Source: Gallionella sp. (GTDB lineage Bacteria; Pseudomonadota; Gammaproteobacteria; Burkholderiales; Gallionellaceae). Taken from it: 64,000 nt of DNA. The stretch covers positions 124,001-188,000 of the forward strand of contig JAQTMZ010000001.1 in the NCBI GenBank assembly GCA_028714075.1, given 5' to 3'. Shown piece by piece: positions 1 to 8,925 of the stretch. The notes under the pieces were generated by a model. That model did no database searches and had not been told where the DNA came from. It saw only the letters and a program-made list of their open reading frames with translations. How positions within the stretch are numbered: position 1 is the first letter of the stretch; each line of letters opens with the position of its first letter. The translations under genes and the position numbers were made by a program.

Positions 1-664
1 CCACACCTCCTGATTTGAGGATTAAATGCTCGATACCATCGACGTCCATCTTAATGTAGTCAGGCTTGGGCAGTCCCAACTTTTCAACAGCATCAACCAT
101 TGATAAACCCACGGTCTGAAACTTAAAAGTTTCCTTCAGTTTATGCCCGTCAAATCCAAAATCCTGCCCAAAAGTGGACAGTGCCCCACCCCATTCCTTT
201 GATGTCATATGCAGTTTATTTGCGCCTAGATGATCACTTAATGCCAGCGGAACAATACAAATCTGATCAGTCAGTCCATTCAGGAAAATATTTCGTGCAA
301 GCAATTCCAGATTGAAAACTGATGGTTCGAATGCCCAGACTCGGCAATTACGCTTCTTAGCCGCGTACACCGAATATAGGCCAACATTGGCACCGATATC
401 CCAGAGTATCGAGCCATCCGGAATGGCATCAATCCATTCCAACGTTTCTGGCTCTTTGGTTGACAAGGATTCGGCACGAAACCTGCATAGCGCATTCGGG
501 GTTGAAAATTTTAATTTCAGCCCGTTATGCATAACTTCTGTCATCTGCTCCATGGCAGTACCTGCTATTTGGCTATGCAGGTACCGTCCGATTTGTGTCT
601 TGCCACTGACATTCACTACAGAGCGTATTATCCCTTTTACAACATCCTTCAATATGGTGCTCAT
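1..664 (-). CDS. FkbM family methyltransferase (partial, C-terminus beyond left edge)
   Basis: About 221 residues are visible, starting at the ATG at 664. The reading frame contains the SAM-binding motif WDIGANVGLYS at about residues 91-101, then WAFEPS and, near the cut end, YIKMDVDGIEHLIL. This set is typical of FkbM-type SAM-dependent methyltransferases, which O-methylate sugars or lipids. The start codon overlaps the stop of the upstream epimerase gene (ATGA), so the two are translationally coupled and this is the last gene seen of the polysaccharide operon. The acceptor is unknown; methylation of the exported glycan is the natural guess from context. The product is truncated only by the window edge. 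Confidence 0.85.
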   Translation of the reverse strand, partial: MSTILKDVVKGIIRSVVNVSGKTQIGRYLHSQIAGTAMEQMTEVMHNGLKLKFSTPNALCRFRAESLSTKEPETLEWIDAIPDGSILWDIGANVGLYSVYAAKKRNCRVWAFEPSVFNLELLARNIFLNGLTDQICIVPLALSDHLGANKLHMTSKEWGGALSTFGQDFGFDGHKLKETFKFQTVGLSMVDAVEKLGLPKPDYIKMDVDGIEHLILKSGGV

Positions 665-1551
665 ACCTGCTTCTCCTTTGATGGGTGGCTACCCTGAATT
701 TCCCCGATCAACTGCAATAAACCCTGTCCCAGATCCACATGCATCGGCGGAACATATTTTCTCCCCAGCTTAGGTTGGTACGCATAAGGGGTGCGAATGT
801 AGTGGCCATCCTGATCAGTTTCAACGAATGCTACCTCCTGAGATATGCCTAAAATCTCGGCCAGCATCTTGAGCAAATCCATGACGCGCATGGGTTCTTG
901 CCCAGTCAGCACCACATGCTGATTACAAAATTCCTCACCCAGTGCCGCGACACTGGCGCGCGCGGCATCTTCCACATGGATATATTCGCGCATGGCCTCT
1001 GCGCTGCCTTCATAGCTCACTTTACCTGACTCCAACGCACCCTTGACGATACGCCAAAGGCCATTGTGATGATCTGATCGCGGGCCATAGAGTGAGCCGT
1101 AACGCAACACGGTGTAATCCAATCCATAGGTGCGCTGATATTCCTCAACATACTGCTCGGCGGCCTGCTTGCTACAGCGGTAGAAGCCACCTTCACGGCT
1201 ATGCACATATACGGAGCTGGCGTAAACGTAGCGTTTCACCCCGTGCCGGCGGCATGCCTCAAGCACCTGCACATTACCCAGAATGTTGACACGTACCGTT
1301 TCTATCGGCTTATCAAGAGCCTCATTCAGATCAGCAATCGCGGCAAAATTATAGACCGCGTCGCAACCGGCTATGGCTTGTTCCAATAATGCCTCATCAA
1401 GAATACTGCCGACAATCATGTCCTGCTCTGCACGCAGCCAAGGCGAAACGGCCCGGTCCAGAACACGCACACGATAGCCCGTATCAGAGAGTGCATCGGC
1501 TACATGACTACCCAGAAAACCGGAGCCACCGATAACGCAAATAGTTTTCAT
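661..1551 (-). CDS. NAD-dependent epimerase/dehydratase (extended SDR)
   Basis: A 296-residue protein with an N-terminal Rossmann motif ICVIGGSGFLGSHVAD (GxxGxxG). It also has the Asp-containing VRVLDRA loop, an SSVYV segment, and YRCSKQAAE as the YxxxK catalytic pair. The family acts on nucleotide sugars (epimerisation, dehydration or reduction); the substrate cannot be read from sequence. I chose the Met at 1551 because the glycine motif begins a few residues later and it lies 4 bases after the stop of the upstream dehydrogenase. An in-frame extension to 1653 would overlap that gene by about 100 bases. It sits between a 2-hydroxyacid dehydrogenase and an FkbM methyltransferase in the glycan operon. 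Confidence 0.85.
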   Translation of the reverse strand: MKTICVIGGSGFLGSHVADALSDTGYRVRVLDRAVSPWLRAEQDMIVGSILDEALLEQAIAGCDAVYNFAAIADLNEALDKPIETVRVNILGNVQVLEACRRHGVKRYVYASSVYVHSREGGFYRCSKQAAEQYVEEYQRTYGLDYTVLRYGSLYGPRSDHHNGLWRIVKGALESGKVSYEGSAEAMREYIHVEDAARASVAALGEEFCNQHVVLTGQEPMRVMDLLKMLAEILGISQEVAFVETDQDGHYIRTPYAYQPKLGRKYVPPMHVDLGQGLLQLIGEIQGSHPSKEKQV

Positions 1552-1555
1552 CTCG

Positions 1556-2539
1556 TCACAATCCCTGTCTTTGAACGTCATATTCATCCGGTGGCACCGA
1601 GCCTTTAAGAGGGTTGCCAGTGAGAAAACGCACTGCCTCTTCAGTTGCCTCAATTTCCATCCGTGTCCTGCAATCTATGGACATCGAACCCATGTGAGAA
1701 GTGAGCAGGCAGCGCTCGATACCGGCCAGTGGCCCGACATAGGGTTCGTGCTCAAATACATCTATGGCCGCACCTGCCAGATGTCCCGCATTGAGCGCAT
1801 CAGCCAATTCCTGCTCGTTGATGATGCCTCCGCGTGATGCGTTGATTAGCAAAGCATCCGGCTTCATCAGGCTGAGATGTTCCGCACGAATCATATTTTT
1901 GGTGTGCGCAGTCAACGGCACATGCAGGCTGATCACATCGGCATTGCGATAAATCTCATCTTTGCCTACCCATTCGAGCTTGAGTTCCGGGACCAGTTTG
2001 GTATCCGGGCGGATGTCGTTAACTAATACTCTCGGCGTGCCAAATCCACTCAAACGCGTCAACACGCGTCGCCCGATGCGTCCTACGCCGATGATGCCGA
2101 TGGTAACTTCAGGAATACGGCGTCCGAAGTGGCGTTGCCATTCACCGCGATGCATTTGAGCGTTGGCGATATGCACGGAACGCAGCAAGGACAGCATGAA
2201 CCCCACCGTCAGCTCTGCTACTGCCGGTGCCGGTGCATCCGGTGTGTAGCTCACATGAATGCCACGCCGCTCGGCGGCAAGAAGATCAACGCTGTCCAAC
2301 CCGATGCCAACACGGGAGATCAGCTTCAAGCAACTGGCACGACCCATAACTTTGTCGGTAATGTGCTCGGTTCCCGCAATCAGAACATCGAAATCGGAAA
2401 TCATATCCGCCAACTCGTCTTCTTTAAGCTTGCGACCAATGGGGTTTACCAAATATTCGATCCCGGCTGCTTCAAGCAATTCGAGCGGCAGACGATTTTT
2501 ATCCCCGAAGGGGATGGTAGTGATTAAGGCTTTTGGCAT
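1556..2539 (-). CDS. D-isomer-specific 2-hydroxyacid dehydrogenase (phosphoglycerate dehydrogenase-like)
   Basis: A 327-residue NAD-dependent dehydrogenase. The cofactor motif is GIIGVGRIGRRVL at about residues 147-159. The catalytic signature NASRGGIINEQEL (Arg), the VFEHEPY segment (Glu) and LLTSHMGS (His) give the family's R/E/H triad in order. It lacks the C-terminal ACT regulatory domain of housekeeping SerA, so it is probably a short paralogue serving the glycan locus, for example making or removing a 2-keto acid. The true substrate is unknown. It lies between the flippase gene (255-base gap) and the epimerase gene (4-base gap). Confidence 0.85.
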   Translation of the reverse strand: MPKALITTIPFGDKNRLPLELLEAAGIEYLVNPIGRKLKEDELADMISDFDVLIAGTEHITDKVMGRASCLKLISRVGIGLDSVDLLAAERRGIHVSYTPDAPAPAVAELTVGFMLSLLRSVHIANAQMHRGEWQRHFGRRIPEVTIGIIGVGRIGRRVLTRLSGFGTPRVLVNDIRPDTKLVPELKLEWVGKDEIYRNADVISLHVPLTAHTKNMIRAEHLSLMKPDALLINASRGGIINEQELADALNAGHLAGAAIDVFEHEPYVGPLAGIERCLLTSHMGSMSIDCRTRMEIEATEEAVRFLTGNPLKGSVPPDEYDVQRQGL

Positions 2540-2794
2540 ATATTGGCCGTCTCGCTAGAAAGTGATTCAAAAATTTTCGAATCAGTGGTCATCACATGTA
2601 CAGGCTGCCGGACGCTCAGATTGATAATATGATGGTGTAAATACATGTTGGCATCGGTGGGGTAGAAGCCGAGAGATATAGGGATAGTCTGGATTGGCCC
2701 ATCGGATGATGGAGCTAAATCGGATAGCAAAGTCAACCATTATTTTTCTCATTAGCGCCAGTGCTGTAGTAACCAAGAAATGCAATTTTCCGAA
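2540..2794. other. Intergenic gap between flippase and dehydrogenase genes
   Basis: This 255-base stretch holds no recognisable gene; the short open frames in it match nothing I know and have no convincing start. It is AT-rich compared with the flanking genes. I see no clear terminator or promoter, so transcription probably reads through. Confidence 0.5.
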
Positions 2795-4300
2795 TCATTT
2801 CACGCTGTTCAAAGCCTTGCGCACAAATTTTACAATCATATCCCGCTGTAACCCGACAAGCTGTGGGATCAGCAGAATCATCATGGACACAAGGAGTGTA
2901 TACACAACACCAGCAAGCAGAAACTGTACAAGCCTTGGCAACGCCAGTGGCGATAGCAGGGCGGAGCTGGCAAAGACGCACAGCAGGAAGGTGGCGGGCA
3001 CGATTAACTGATGGGCAAGTAATTTCCAGAAATTAATCGATAACATGCGCGCATTAAACCATAGTCCCACATTCACGAAAATGAACTGTACCACCACCAT
3101 TTTTAACGCCAATCCGACTGCACCGAGGCCAAGACCGCCCGACTCTACCGGCAGCACTAGCCATAGCATCAACGGCAAACCGGCCACCATGCCGGCAATA
3201 CCGATGTTACGATAGAGCCGCATCTGTCCGGTGGCGAAATACACCGAGCTACTCAGTTGGCCGTAGGTCTGGTGCATGGGGTAGAGCACCATGATGACCA
3301 TGGACATCGTCCCACCCTCCCACGCCTGCCCACCCAATAGCCAGACTATTTCTTCTGCATGGCAGGCGATAAATACCGAAAAATAGGCCGCTACGGCGTA
3401 GAGCATGGGAATAATACGGCGGAACATGGATCGCATCCTCTCCATATTCTGTTGATCCCATGCCACGGCAAATTCGCGGGACATCAGTTGCGTCATGGCG
3501 CTGGTAAACAAAAAACATACAGCACTTACCTGAAAAGCCAGGCCAAAAAAACCCTGCTCAATGGCACCGGCATGGGTTTGCAATATCCATCGGTCAGCCA
3601 ATCCAACTAGTACGCCTACTGCGGCAAAGACAGCAATGGGGTGAGAATAGTCCCAAAATTCCCGCATGTAGGCATAGGTCGGTTGCTGAGCCACCACGCC
3701 CCGTGCTGTTGCAGGATTCTTGCTCAGCAAGGGGGTCAAAACTGCTATGGAAAATAGTAATGTGGCAATCTGATAGACGAAATAACCCTCCAGTTTCAGG
3801 CCACTCTTCCAGACTGCTGCTGCCAGAATGAGTACGGTCACAACACGCGAAAAGGCATAGAGCATTTCGCCGTGTACCGTTAAATGCCATGCGTCTACCA
3901 TCTTGCGGGTGGTGTCTAGCCACCATGTGGCTACAGCATAACATGCGGCAAGACCAACCAGCAGTGAGCCCTCTCCAGCCCACAACCAGTTGCCAACCGG
4001 CGTGCCAGCCAATAGCAATGCGCCGCCTATCATCAGCACCGATGCCCCCAAAAGTAGCTTACGGTAAAAGGTTACCAGCCCGTTATCGCCCTGCCGTTGT
4101 GAAAGCCGCGTGTAAAAACAAAGGGAGGTGCCCATGTCAAGAAACCCCTTCACCTGCAGGAAGAAATTTGCCATGAATTCGTAACGGCCATAGCCTGCTG
4201 GACCCAGCGCCTGAGGAATCAGGCTGAGAATAATGGCTCCTACTATTAGATTGACTACATTGCCAACTAGTTTGGCAGCATATTGGTGACCGAGCTTCAT
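2795..4300 (-). CDS. Polysaccharide flippase, Wzx/MATE-like (MVF superfamily)
   Basis: A 501-residue integral membrane protein with about 12-14 hydrophobic segments spread over its whole length, beginning NLIVGAIILSLIPQALGPAGYGRYEF. This opening is typical of O-antigen/polysaccharide transporters (RfbX/Wzx, PF01943/PF13440 type). Such proteins flip undecaprenyl-linked oligosaccharide units across the inner membrane. Its presence suggests that the glycan made by this locus is exported by a Wzx/Wzy-type route, although no Wzy polymerase is seen in the window. Downstream of it lie tailoring enzymes and upstream a putative glycosyltransferase. Confidence 0.85.
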   Translation of the reverse strand: MKLGHQYAAKLVGNVVNLIVGAIILSLIPQALGPAGYGRYEFMANFFLQVKGFLDMGTSLCFYTRLSQRQGDNGLVTFYRKLLLGASVLMIGGALLLAGTPVGNWLWAGEGSLLVGLAACYAVATWWLDTTRKMVDAWHLTVHGEMLYAFSRVVTVLILAAAVWKSGLKLEGYFVYQIATLLFSIAVLTPLLSKNPATARGVVAQQPTYAYMREFWDYSHPIAVFAAVGVLVGLADRWILQTHAGAIEQGFFGLAFQVSAVCFLFTSAMTQLMSREFAVAWDQQNMERMRSMFRRIIPMLYAVAAYFSVFIACHAEEIVWLLGGQAWEGGTMSMVIMVLYPMHQTYGQLSSSVYFATGQMRLYRNIGIAGMVAGLPLMLWLVLPVESGGLGLGAVGLALKMVVVQFIFVNVGLWFNARMLSINFWKLLAHQLIVPATFLLCVFASSALLSPLALPRLVQFLLAGVVYTLLVSMMILLIPQLVGLQRDMIVKFVRKALNSVK

Positions 4301-4480
4301 TGGCTAGCAGCCTGCCGGTCTTACTGTTGAATTTACCAACAGCTCGGATTCCCCAAGCAAACTTAATAGTATTTTCATGAAATGTATATGCAGATTTTCA
4401 TCAAATAGATTTTTGGACTCTGAGGAACGCCTATTGCCATGGCAAATCGTACTTTTTGCCCTCTACACATCATTTTTGCG

Positions 4481-5698
4481 TTACTTTTGGAAGGTGATGT
4501 TTGAGGGAAGCATGCTCTCTATGCGGTCAATAACGATAGTCCAATGCGGCATTTCAGGGCTGCCTTTACTCTTTACGTATTTATCCTTGTATTCGGCATA
4601 CTTATGAATGTCGATATGCAATTCATCTTGCCAATTAATACCATCCAAATCTCGATCTAAATTAATCACGGATTTACCCAGTTCGGAAGCAAATAGGGCT
4701 ATTGATTTTCCTCGTGGAGTGTATGACTCCAATTCGTCCGTAGTTACGAAAATAGCTGGCTTTCCAAACAAAACGGCAAATTCAATCGCCGTAGTATCGT
4801 GGCACACCACAACTCTACAATTCTTGACTAGCTCCGCTGTTCTATTATATTGAACAGGAATTCCCTGAAAATAATCTTGAGCGCTATGCCGATAAGATGA
4901 TCTGGGGCTAGCGGCAACGCACAAGCTCACTTCGAGCGCATCAGATATTTTTTTAAGGCCATTGCAAATGGCAGGGAAATATTTTTCTGGTGTTGCATAG
5001 TGAGGCCTGTGTTCGAATCCGCGATATAAGTGAGACGGGTCAAAACATGTGTCTTGGTCAAGGAAAACGGCATAATCACCAGTCTGGCTTTCAATTGATT
5101 TAGCCAGTTTCAGATAGATGTCGTAGCCAAGGTTATGCGCTTTAAGAATTTCCTGATCATATCCAGCACTAATAGCAGCATTAAGGGATTTTTCTCCTGA
5201 GACCACAACTAAACCAGGCCGAATAAAAGGTGCCGCCAATCTGTCCATTAATTTGTTAGCTAGCCATTCAACTAACGCACTGGGGCTTCTTGCAAACACT
5301 TTTTTTAATTTACAGATAACTCCGCATTTCTGAACATCTTTGGCCAACGGAAGTGAGTTAGCAACATCAATCACTCTTACAGCGCCCATCTGTGAAAGGC
5401 GTATTTTTATCCAAGTGGCAAAAAAATAATTCCCTGCAAAATCAATAAAACATTCGACTTTTCCTAGTTTGGCATATCTGGCATTCAGTTGGCTTTTTGA
5501 AGTTATTGGAAAATAACCATCAAACTCTTTCAGTTTATGCCCTGTTTCAAAAAAAAACTTCCAAGCGCGAGGGTGCAGCCACGGGGTCAAATCCCAAACC
5601 TCTGTGTCCCATCCTCTATCGATCCATGCCTGAACGCCAAAACGATCATAGTTCCACTCATCAAGAGGCTGACTTATCAAATAAATAATCTTACTCAT
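4481..5698 (-). CDS. Putative GT-B-like glycosyltransferase / surface-carbohydrate protein
   Basis: A 405-residue soluble protein that I do not recognise with certainty. It begins KIIYLISQPLDEWNYDRFG. Near the C-terminus (about residues 310-345) it has a segment reading VVVCHDTTAIEFAVLFGKP followed by AIFVTT, which resembles the nucleotide-sugar-binding half of GT-B enzymes and UDP-GlcNAc 2-epimerase-like folds. The start at 5698 is preferred over 5722 because the first beta strand follows directly. The gene is clearly AT-richer than the core genes, as is common in glycan loci. It is the only glycosyltransferase candidate in the leg locus, so it could transfer the nonulosonic acid; that is inference. 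Confidence 0.5.
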   Translation of the reverse strand: MSKIIYLISQPLDEWNYDRFGVQAWIDRGWDTEVWDLTPWLHPRAWKFFFETGHKLKEFDGYFPITSKSQLNARYAKLGKVECFIDFAGNYFFATWIKIRLSQMGAVRVIDVANSLPLAKDVQKCGVICKLKKVFARSPSALVEWLANKLMDRLAAPFIRPGLVVVSGEKSLNAAISAGYDQEILKAHNLGYDIYLKLAKSIESQTGDYAVFLDQDTCFDPSHLYRGFEHRPHYATPEKYFPAICNGLKKISDALEVSLCVAASPRSSYRHSAQDYFQGIPVQYNRTAELVKNCRVVVCHDTTAIEFAVLFGKPAIFVTTDELESYTPRGKSIALFASELGKSVINLDRDLDGINWQDELHIDIHKYAEYKDKYVKSKGSPEMPHWTIVIDRIESMLPSNITFQK

Positions 5699-6060
5699 TT
5701 CACGCCATACCGAATTGCACATCTAAAGTACGTGCAAGCACCTTTACCAACACAAGCCATGAGATTTCCTTTGTTTTTGTCTTCCAGCAAGATGAGTTTC
5801 ATATCGCCTACCCTTTATTGTGTTGTCGACGACTTCCCGACACAGCGACAGAGTGTGTATAAATTGCATGGGTCTAATCTCTGCTCATGAGTTAGGGGAA
5901 GGTAGATTTATTCGATTTTTCACAACTGGTGTGCCTGTAATTTATCAATCTAACATGTTGGCAACAATTTGATTTTAAATCGAATAATTTATTCGCCGGT
6001 GTCCCCATAGATCATGTGGCAAACCATCGGGCTATCTTAAAGTGATAACACGCTTCTTCT
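5699..6060. repeat. AT-rich intergenic region with an 11-bp inverted repeat
   Basis: A 362-base gap, the largest break inside the glycan operon. It contains a perfect inverted repeat with arms TTATTCGATTT at 5908-5918 and AAATCGAATAA at 5977-5987, separated by 58 bases. No coding region is convincing. It may be a processing or attenuation site, or a promoter region for the distal genes; the sequence does not decide. Confidence 0.5.
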
Positions 6061-6846
6061 TTATAAAGACCAGCCATCGTCAATCACGATATTTTGACCA
6101 TTGATAAACTTGGACATGTCGCTTAGCAGAAACAGAAGCGCACCCTGAAGATCATTGGCATCAAGCATCCCTTTTGAAGCGGCAAAGTTATTGTAGCGCG
6201 CCAAAAATTCAGAGGGCTGTCCGTCCAGAATGCCACCGGGACTAAGGCAGTTCACACGGATATTGTTGCCCTTGAAATATTGCGCAAAATATTTTGTTAG
6301 GTGAACGATTGCTGATTTAATGGCGGCATATTCCACCGGCATTGTCATGGTTGTGTTGGCATAGATGTCAAAACGGGGTGCCATTATTCCGTAGATAGAA
6401 GCCATGTTGATGATGTTGCCGCCCGCATGTTCACGGAACAACAATCCGAATTGCTGTGCAACTAAAAAATACCCCCCTAGATGCAGGTTAAGGTTTTCGC
6501 AAAAATCATCATAGGTCACATCTTCGAGCTTGTGACCGAAGTTGGGATTGCGGGGGTAGGCGTTATTGACCACCGCATCAATGCGACCATGCTCGTGATG
6601 AATCGTTTCGATTAGTTGGCTAATCGATGCCTTATTCGTTATATCTAATACTTTTGCCACTGCACGGCCAGAGTGTTTCGCCGCAATTTCTTCCGCCACC
6701 CGTGCTGCAGCTGCAGCGTTGCAATCGGCAACCACCGCAATGCCACCATGCTCCGCTACAACAGAACAAAACTGGCGACCAAGAAGGCCTGCACCCCCTG
6801 TGATTACAATCACTTGGTTATTTAACAACTTGCATTCTTCCTTCAT
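6061..6846 (-). CDS. SDR family oxidoreductase in the legionaminic acid locus
   Basis: A short-chain dehydrogenase of about 261 residues. The cofactor motif is VIVITGGAGLLGRQF, the active-site region NMASIYG followed by the YAAIKSA pair (YxxxK), and NCLSPGG comes after. C-terminal INGQNIVIDDGWSL is typical of classical SDRs. It resembles SDRs encoded next to nonulosonate genes (PtmA-like). The 5' end overlaps the hydrolase gene: the Met at 6846 is used here, but a TTG at 6828 with a GAAGGA-type ribosome site would give a more usual N-terminus. It is the last gene of the tightly coupled block before a 362-base gap. Substrate unknown. Confidence 0.8.
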   Translation of the reverse strand: MKEECKLLNNQVIVITGGAGLLGRQFCSVVAEHGGIAVVADCNAAAAARVAEEIAAKHSGRAVAKVLDITNKASISQLIETIHHEHGRIDAVVNNAYPRNPNFGHKLEDVTYDDFCENLNLHLGGYFLVAQQFGLLFREHAGGNIINMASIYGIMAPRFDIYANTTMTMPVEYAAIKSAIVHLTKYFAQYFKGNNIRVNCLSPGGILDGQPSEFLARYNNFAASKGMLDANDLQGALLFLLSDMSKFINGQNIVIDDGWSL

Positions 6847-7633
6847 ATAATTCCCGGTAGAGTTCATAGCGCTTATCGCGTACTGTTGGAAATGCCTCGC
6901 GATATCGCTCAGTTTCTGCCTGATCGATATCGTAGACAGCTATTTCAGCATCTGAATATATTGGTTCTAGCACCAAACCATCTGGAGCAATAGCCATTGA
7001 ACTTTCTTCATATTGAAGGCCATTGCCATCAGTGCCGACCCGATTTACCCCGAAGACGAACAGCTGGTTCTCAATGGCGCGAGCCACTAATAATGCACGC
7101 CAATGGGATATTCTGGGTGTTGGCCAGTTGGCGATATTGACCACGGCATTGCAGTGCGGTGCCATCAATGAAAACAACTCTGGAAATCGCAAGTCATAAC
7201 AGATTGAACAACCGATACGCAAATCCTCCACACTCGTCAACCCCAGCATATTTCCTGCCTGCAATACACTGCTTTCTCCTGCAAAGCTGAAAGGGTGCGT
7301 CTTTGCATAAAGGACACTGGTTTCGCCTTCACTGGTGGCGCGACACATCGTATTTCGCGGATTTCCAGACACAGAATCCAACAAGCAAGTGCCAAAAATA
7401 ATATCAACTGCGGCATCATGCGCCAACTGCCCGAACCATCGTAGAGTCAAGGCATCATCGGCTGGCTCGGCAATAGCCAGCGTATCCAAGGAATATCCTG
7501 TTAGAGTCATTTCTGGAAAAATTACTAATCCACAACCCTGCGCTGCCGCTGTTTCGGTTAAATCGGTGCAGCGTGCAAAATTCACTTCCTTATCCAGCCA
7601 GCGCTGGTCAAGAGAAACCAAAGCAAGACGCAT
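6818..7633 (-). CDS. Carbon-nitrogen hydrolase (nitrilase superfamily)
   Basis: A 271-residue protein with the nitrilase-superfamily triad in order: Glu in LVIFPEMTLTGYS, Lys in YAKTHPFSF, and Cys in GCSICYDLRFPELF. The family hydrolyses amides, nitriles or carbamoyl groups, or runs the reverse transfer. The ATG at 7633 overlaps the stop of the upstream aminotransferase gene by one base (TGATG); a TTG directly before it is a weaker option. A nitrilase is not part of the known CMP-legionaminate route. Placed between an aminotransferase and an SDR, it may act on an amide group of a modified sugar or its precursor. That role is inference. Confidence 0.8.
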   Translation of the reverse strand: MRLALVSLDQRWLDKEVNFARCTDLTETAAAQGCGLVIFPEMTLTGYSLDTLAIAEPADDALTLRWFGQLAHDAAVDIIFGTCLLDSVSGNPRNTMCRATSEGETSVLYAKTHPFSFAGESSVLQAGNMLGLTSVEDLRIGCSICYDLRFPELFSLMAPHCNAVVNIANWPTPRISHWRALLVARAIENQLFVFGVNRVGTDGNGLQYEESSMAIAPDGLVLEPIYSDAEIAVYDIDQAETERYREAFPTVRDKRYELYRELYEGRMQVVK

Positions 7634-8925
7634 CAATTATGCTTTCTGAACACCGGTTTAATGATTGGCCCGTCAAGATATTTGTCCACGCCATCTTCCA
7701 GGGCTTTGCGATAAACCGCAAAAGTTTGGTCAATTGCACGTTCCGTAGTGGCGAGTTCTTCTTCGCCATGCCTGTAGGTTAGTGCAATCCATGGCATTAA
7801 CACACCGTTGCGAATCATTTCCTGGGAGAACAGGGTGCGCAGGCCGAGTGAGTTGGCACCGGACGCATCGAGGGTAGTGTAATAGGGCGAGCACGAAATA
7901 CCGCCAACCTTGAAGCTGTGAGCGATGCCATGGGTTTCAGCCTGACGCTGCATCATGGCGGTGAGTTTTCGGCCATAGTCCCATAAATGCTCGACCACGT
8001 TGTGACGCCGCATAAAGCCCATGGTGGCCGCGAAAGCCCCCAAGCCGCACATTTCGGCGCCGTGGGTCGTGGATAACAGGAAAACTCGCTCCCGGCCTTC
8101 GAATTCGATAGAGCCAAGCTCCATAATTTCACGCCGACCCGCAATGCAGGCCACCGAAAAACCGTTAGCCATGGCTTTTCCGAAGGTGCATAGATCCGGG
8201 ATGACACCGTAGGTATGCTGGGCACCCTTCATGTGCCATCGGAAGCCCGTGATCATTTCGTCCAGGACAAACACGATGCCGTGCATCCGGCAAAGCTCTT
8301 GTACCCGTTTCAAGAAGCTATCTTTCGGCTCCTCGGTAGTCGCCGGTTCCAGCACCACACAGGCAAGTTGTCCTGGGTGCTGGGCGATCAGTTCTTCCAG
8401 TGAGGCGATATCGTTGTAGCGGAACAGTTTGGTTTTCTCAATGGCATCTTGTGGAATGCCTCGCGTGAGCGGTGTCGAACCGATAAACCAATCATCGTAT
8501 GAAAAGAACGGATGCTCGGCGCATCGAGCCACCAACTCGCGCCCCGTATATGCACGCGCAAGCTTGACAGCTGCAGAGACAGCGGTAGATCCGTTCTTGG
8601 TGAACTTTACCATGTCCACAGAATCGATCAACTCAATCAGCAACTCTGCCGCCTCCAATTCGATCAGCGAGGGGCGGGTCAGGTTATTGCCATTTTTTAT
8701 TTGTTCAATGGCTGCGGCATCGATCTCATCCTCGGCGTAGCCAATATGTACGGCGCGCAGGGCCATGCCATAGTCAAGATATTTATGGCCATCCGGGTCG
8801 TAAATATAGGCACCTTTTCCCCGAACAAGAATTTGTGGTGCATTAGCAGGGTATTGGTCATACCCACGCGAATAAGTATGGGCGCCACCTGGGATGGCTT
8901 TGAGCAATCGCTTTTGGTAATTCAT
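7633..8925 (-). CDS. PLP-dependent class III aminotransferase (glutamate-1-semialdehyde aminomutase-like)
   Basis: A 430-residue protein with the class III fold signatures. GGAHTYSRG and YLDYGMALRAVHIGY lie near the N-terminus, FTKNGSTAVSAAVKLARA marks the PLP phosphate region, FVLDEMITGFRW holds the cofactor Asp, and CTFGKAMANGF holds the Schiff-base Lys. It resembles HemL, but a second copy inside a glycan operon points to a sugar or side-chain substrate rather than haem synthesis. The start codon overlaps the Gfo/Idh/MocA stop (ATGA), and its own stop overlaps the hydrolase start, so the three are coupled. The amino acceptor is unknown. Confidence 0.85.
   Translation of the reverse strand: MNYQKRLLKAIPGGAHTYSRGYDQYPANAPQILVRGKGAYIYDPDGHKYLDYGMALRAVHIGYAEDEIDAAAIEQIKNGNNLTRPSLIELEAAELLIELIDSVDMVKFTKNGSTAVSAAVKLARAYTGRELVARCAEHPFFSYDDWFIGSTPLTRGIPQDAIEKTKLFRYNDIASLEELIAQHPGQLACVVLEPATTEEPKDSFLKRVQELCRMHGIVFVLDEMITGFRWHMKGAQHTYGVIPDLCTFGKAMANGFSVACIAGRREIMELGSIEFEGRERVFLLSTTHGAEMCGLGAFAATMGFMRRHNVVEHLWDYGRKLTAMMQRQAETHGIAHSFKVGGISCSPYYTTLDASGANSLGLRTLFSQEMIRNGVLMPWIALTYRHGEEELATTERAIDQTFAVYRKALEDGVDKYLDGPIIKPVFRKHN

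Noticed and set aside
2524..2785. Short minus-strand frames between the flippase and dehydrogenase genes
   Set aside because: They overlap each other and the dehydrogenase start and lack any family resemblance, so the gap is treated as non-coding.
7633..8925. The class III aminotransferase as the haem-pathway HemL
   Set aside because: It resembles HemL, but its overlaps with sugar enzymes in a glycan operon make a haem role unlikely; it is left without a gene symbol.
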